64,000 nt of DNA from Litorihabitans aurantiacus (lineage in GTDB: Bacteria > Actinomycetota > Actinomycetes > Actinomycetales > Beutenbergiaceae): contig NZ_BSUM01000001.1 in assembly GCF_030161595.1 (NCBI RefSeq), positions 3,348,001-3,412,000 of the forward strand, read 5' to 3'. Numbering within the stretch: the first letter of the stretch is position 1; each line of letters begins with the position of its first letter. The notes under the pieces were generated by a model. That model searched no databases. It had not been told where the DNA came from and saw only the letters and a list, made by a program, of their open reading frames with translations. A program made the position numbers and the translations under genes. Of this stretch, positions 61,462 through 64,000 are shown in pieces.

Positions 61462-61560
61462 GCGAGGTACCTGTGGGGCGCCGCGAGGTACTTGTGGGAA
61501 CTCGCGAGGGGTTTGTGGGACCTCGCGAGGTACTTGTGGGGGACAGCGAGGCTCTCACGC
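61462..61560 (+). repeat. Five 21-bp repeats in the divergent moeB/mod intergenic region
   Basis: Units start at 61462, 61483, 61504, 61525 and 61546, exactly 21 bp apart, each opening GCGAGG; units 2 and 4 share GCGAGGTACTTGTGGG. The array fills most of the 160-bp divergent region between the cofactor and transport operons, close to both promoters. It resembles the 21-bp units at 21.5 and 57 kb in its GCGAGG...TTG core. Confidence 0.92.
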
Positions 61561-61596
61561 CTCGCATCTGCGGCGAGTTTATGGTCAGATCGACGC

Positions 61597-62013
61597 ATGA
61601 GCGCACGTGATATCCGGGTCGCCGAGGCAGCCGCGCTGCTCGGCGTCAGCACCGACACCGTGCGGCGGCGCGCGCAGGCCGCCGGTATCGAGCCGAGCAC
61701 GACTGCGGGTGTCACCTCCTACCCGGCCGCCGCCGTCGCGCGCCTCGCGACCGAGCAGGCCGCCGCGGCCGCCGCCGGCCACGACCAGCTCGGCGACCTC
61801 GGACCCGCCTCCGCGCGCAACCGCCTGCGCGGCATCGTCACGCGCGTGGTGCGCGACGGCGTGATGGCCCAGGTCGAGGTGCAGGCCGGAGCGTTCCGCG
61901 TGGTCTCGCTCATCTCGCGCGAGGCAGCGGACGAGCTCGGCCTCGAGGAGGGCTCCCTCGTCGCCGCCACCGTCAAGGCCACGAACGTCGGCATCGAAGG
62001 GATCACCCGATGA
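61597..62013 (+). CDS. Molybdate-binding TOBE-domain protein with N-terminal helix-turn-helix (ModE-like)
   Basis: 138-aa protein. N-terminal MerR/excisionase-like helix-turn-helix: RVAEAAALLGVSTDTVRRRA followed by QAAGIEPSTTAGVTSYPAA. C-terminal molbindin/TOBE module: ARNRLRGIVTRVVRDGVMAQ, VEVQAGAFRVVSLISREAAD and VAATVKATNVGIEGI, the usual oxyanion-binding fold. It is the likely molybdate sensor of the mod operon and perhaps of the divergent moe operon. ATG 61597; its stop overlaps the modA start by 4 bp. Confidence 0.88.
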   Translation: MSARDIRVAEAAALLGVSTDTVRRRAQAAGIEPSTTAGVTSYPAAAVARLATEQAAAAAAGHDQLGDLGPASARNRLRGIVTRVVRDGVMAQVEVQAGAFRVVSLISREAADELGLEEGSLVAATVKATNVGIEGITR

Positions 62014-62864
62014 CTCGCACCGCCCGCAGGATCCGCACGGCGCGCCACGCGCGCACGACGGCGGCGCTCGCCGCCGCGATCGCCCTCCTGGGCGCGTGCT
62101 CGGGAGACGGCGGGGCCGAGGAGACGTCGTCGGCCCCCGACGCGTCCCCGAGCGACACCTCGTCGAGCTCGAGCGAGACCGACGCCGCCCCCGAGCTCAC
62201 CGGCGACCTCACCGTCTTCGCCGCCGCCTCGCTGCAGGGCGTCTTCGAGGAGCTCGCCACCACGTTCGAGCAGGAGCACCCGGGCGTCACGGTCACCTTC
62301 AGCTTCGCCGCCAGCTCGGCGCTCGCCGAGCAGGTCAACTCCGGTGCGCCCGCCGACGTCCTCGCGACGGCGAGCGCGGCCACCATGGAGCAGGCCGCCG
62401 CCGAGGTGACCGACCCTGCCACCTTCGCGAGCAACACCCTCGTCATCGTGACGCCGAGCGACAACCCCGGCGCGGTCACGGGCCTGGGCGACTTCGCGAA
62501 CGGCGACCTCACCCTCGCGGTCTGCGCGGTCGAGGTGCCGTGCGGCGCCGCCGCGGAAGCGGTGTTCACCGCGGCGGGCATCACACCCGCGATCGACACG
62601 TTCGCCGAGAACGTCACGGCCACCCTCAACCTCGCCTCCTCGGGCGAGGTCGACGCGTCGCTCGTCTACGCGACCGATGCCCGGAGCGCGGGCGACGCCG
62701 TCACGACCATCACGTTCCCCGAGGCCGCCGAGGCCGTGAACGACAACCTCATCGCTACGCTCACCGCCGCGCCGAACCCCGACGCCGCTCAGGCGTGGGT
62801 CGACCTCGTGCGCTCGCCCGAGGGTTCCGCCGTGCTCGAGGCCGCCGGCTTCACGCTCCCGTGA
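62010..62864 (+). CDS. modA: Molybdate ABC transporter substrate-binding lipoprotein ModA
   Basis: 284-aa lipoprotein that captures molybdate outside the membrane. Lipobox LLGACSGD near residue 29, a Ser/Thr/Glu-rich linker, then LTVFAAASLQGVFEELATTF (anion-binding Ser/Ala), TVTFSFAASSALAEQVNSGAP (quoted part FAASSALAEQV), ADVLATASAATMEQA and VDASLVYATDARSAGD near the C-terminus. ATG 62010 overlaps the regulator's stop by 4 bp. Second gene of the mod operon. Confidence 0.95.
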   Translation: MTRTARRIRTARHARTTAALAAAIALLGACSGDGGAEETSSAPDASPSDTSSSSSETDAAPELTGDLTVFAAASLQGVFEELATTFEQEHPGVTVTFSFAASSALAEQVNSGAPADVLATASAATMEQAAAEVTDPATFASNTLVIVTPSDNPGAVTGLGDFANGDLTLAVCAVEVPCGAAAEAVFTAAGITPAIDTFAENVTATLNLASSGEVDASLVYATDARSAGDAVTTITFPEAAEAVNDNLIATLTAAPNPDAAQAWVDLVRSPEGSAVLEAAGFTLP

Positions 62865-63769
62865 GCGCGGGGCAGGGCGAGGGCGACGGCGCAGCGCGGC
62901 CCGGTCAGCGCGCCTCGGCGAGGCGTCGCGGGCGCACCCCGTGGTTGCTCCTCGTCCCCGGGGTTCTCGGCCTCGCCTTCCTCGTGCTGCCGCTGCTCGC
63001 GCTCCTGGTGCGGGCGCCGTGGTCGGAGCTGGTCTCGATCGTCGGGACGGGACCGGTGGCGCAGGCGCTCTGGCTGTCGCTGCGGACGGCGGGCACCGCG
63101 ACCGCGCTGAGCCTCGTGCTCGGGGTCCCGCTCGCGTGGCTGCTCGCCCGCGGGCGGTTGCCGGGCGCGGGGGTGGTGCGCGCCGTCGTGACCCTGCCGA
63201 TGGTGCTGCCGCCGGTGGTCGGCGGCGTCGCGCTGCTCAGCCTGCTGGGCCGCCGCGGTCTGCTGGGGCAGCAGATCGACGCGTGGTTCGGCGTCACCAT
63301 CCCGTTCACGACGACGGCGGTCGTGCTCGCGCAGACCTTCGTCGCCCTCCCGTTCCTCGTCCTCTCGGTCGACGGCGCGCTGCGCGGGCTCGACCGGCGC
63401 TACGAGGACGTCTCGGCGACCCTCGGCGCCTCGCGCTGGACCACGCTGCGGCGCGTGACGCTGCCGATGGTGGCCCCCGCCGTCGCCTCGGGTGCGGTGC
63501 TGTGCTTCGCGCGGGCGCTGGGCGAGTTCGGGGCGACCATCACCTTCGCGGGCAACTTCCCCGGGACCACGCGCACGATGCCGATCGCGATCTACCTCGC
63601 GATGGAGAGCAGCCCCGACGCCGCGATCGCGCTGTCGATCGTGCTCATCGGGATCTCCGCGGCGGTGCTCATCCTGCTGCGCGCGCGGTGGCTGCGCGGG
63701 CTGGTCGGTGCGGTGGGTGCGGTCGGTGCGGCCGGCTCCACCCGGCGTGCCGGGGCGGGGCGCTCGTGA
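62861..63769 (+). CDS. modB: Molybdate ABC transporter permease ModB
   Basis: 302-aa inner-membrane permease. About six helices are visible (LLVPGVLGLAFLVLPLLALL, AVVTLPMVLPPVVGGVALL, TTAVVLAQTFVALPFLVLSV). The ABC-docking EAA-like loop is YEDVSATLGASRWTTLRRVT followed by LPMVAPAVASG, and RALGEFGATITFAG matches ModB precisely. The N-terminal 30 residues are Gly/Arg-rich and cytosolic; the C-terminus has a Gly-Ala-Val repeat. GTG 62861 overlaps the modA stop by 4 bp. Confidence 0.95.
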   Translation: MSAGQGEGDGAARPGQRASARRRGRTPWLLLVPGVLGLAFLVLPLLALLVRAPWSELVSIVGTGPVAQALWLSLRTAGTATALSLVLGVPLAWLLARGRLPGAGVVRAVVTLPMVLPPVVGGVALLSLLGRRGLLGQQIDAWFGVTIPFTTTAVVLAQTFVALPFLVLSVDGALRGLDRRYEDVSATLGASRWTTLRRVTLPMVAPAVASGAVLCFARALGEFGATITFAGNFPGTTRTMPIAIYLAMESSPDAAIALSIVLIGISAAVLILLRARWLRGLVGAVGAVGAAGSTRRAGAGRS

Positions 63770-64000
63770 CCGGGGCGACGGCGCCCGCGGGGCGGGGCGC
63801 GCTCGAGCTGCGCGACGCCGTCGTGCGCCGCGGCGACTTCGAGGTGCGCCTCGACCTGCGGGTCGACCCGGGGGAGGTGCTGGCGCTGACGGGCCCGAAC
63901 GGGACCGGGAAGTCGAGCCTCCTGGCGGCGCTCGCCGGCACGCTGCCGCTCGCGTCGGGCTCGCTCTCCCTCGGCGGGGAGGTGCTCGACGGCGTGGCCG
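63766..64000 (+). CDS. modC: Molybdate ABC transporter ATP-binding protein ModC, 3' end outside window
   Basis: The first 78 codons lie in the window. GTG 63766 overlaps the modB stop by 4 bp. Visible are LELRDAVVRRGDFEVRLDL and the Walker A loop LTGPNGTGKSSLLAALAGTL, then the A-loop-side strand SGSLSLGGEVLDGVA. Assignment to molybdate rests on the operon. Confidence 0.9.
   Translation, partial: MTGATAPAGRGALELRDAVVRRGDFEVRLDLRVDPGEVLALTGPNGTGKSSLLAALAGTLPLASGSLSLGGEVLDGVA

Overview
High-GC (about 73%) chromosomal segment of an actinobacterium. GTG starts, 4-bp ATGA/GTGA overlaps, a mycothiol-type glycosyltransferase, F420-type luciferase-like and PPOX enzymes, a class Ib ribonucleotide reductase and SpaA-type pili together point to the order Micrococcales (Cellulomonadaceae or a neighbouring family). 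The placement is inferred from gene content only.

Layout. 1-2.9 kb: the end of a YtcJ-like amidohydrolase, a histidine phosphatase and an AlkA-like glycosylase. 3.2-7.5 kb: the nrdHIEF operon behind two NrdR-type palindromes spaced exactly 32 bp, closed by a 17-bp hairpin terminator. 7.6-11.7 kb: a two-gene operon pairing a 745-aa helical protein with an HtpG/Hsp90-like ATPase. 11.8-33.3 kb: housekeeping and accessory enzymes: two luciferase-like oxidoreductases, an amidohydrolase overlapping a low-molecular-weight tyrosine phosphatase, a P-loop kinase with a phosphoribosyltransferase, Tag glycosylase, acetyltransferase, VOC protein, MshA-like glycosyltransferase, NUDIX, MarR, quinone reductase, PAP2 phosphatase, PPOX, TSUP exporter, PEP mutase-like enzyme, DUF697 GTPase, DeoC and an MFS/MarR drug-efflux pair. 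33.5-40.1 kb: a pilus cluster (adhesin, major pilin with LPFTG, class C sortase). 40.0-46.2 kb: SprT-like protein, secreted serine protease, GH13 alpha-glucosidase, two small Rv0909-like proteins and an FAD oxidoreductase. 46.2-50.9 kb: a very long hrpA. 51-54.8 kb: an APH-like protein and a tightly overlapping four-gene cassette with a WXG-like, glycine-zipper protein. 54.8-64 kb: a molybdenum cofactor and molybdate transport locus (mogA-moaE-moaA; moaD; moaC-moeA-moeB; a TOBE-domain regulator with modABC).

Three themes run across the window. First, at least seven genes are broken by a one-base change inside a G or C run (amidohydrolase, phosphatase, DUF3072 protein, MFS pump, its MarR regulator, pilus adhesin, moaA). 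In each case one base restores a full family-typical protein, so uncorrected sequencing indels are more likely than pseudogenes. Second, intergenic spaces carry structured repeats: long near-perfect hairpins, some sharing sequence with compensatory changes, and arrays with a strict 21-bp period built on a GCGAGG core. Third, hrpA holds two copies of a palindromic element with conserved loops and unrelated 25-bp stems, in opposite orientation and in frame, plus a short copy of an intergenic repeat. This resembles protein-embedded palindromic elements known elsewhere and is the strongest candidate here for something undescribed.

No rRNA, tRNA, CRISPR array, phage or insertion sequence was recognised.
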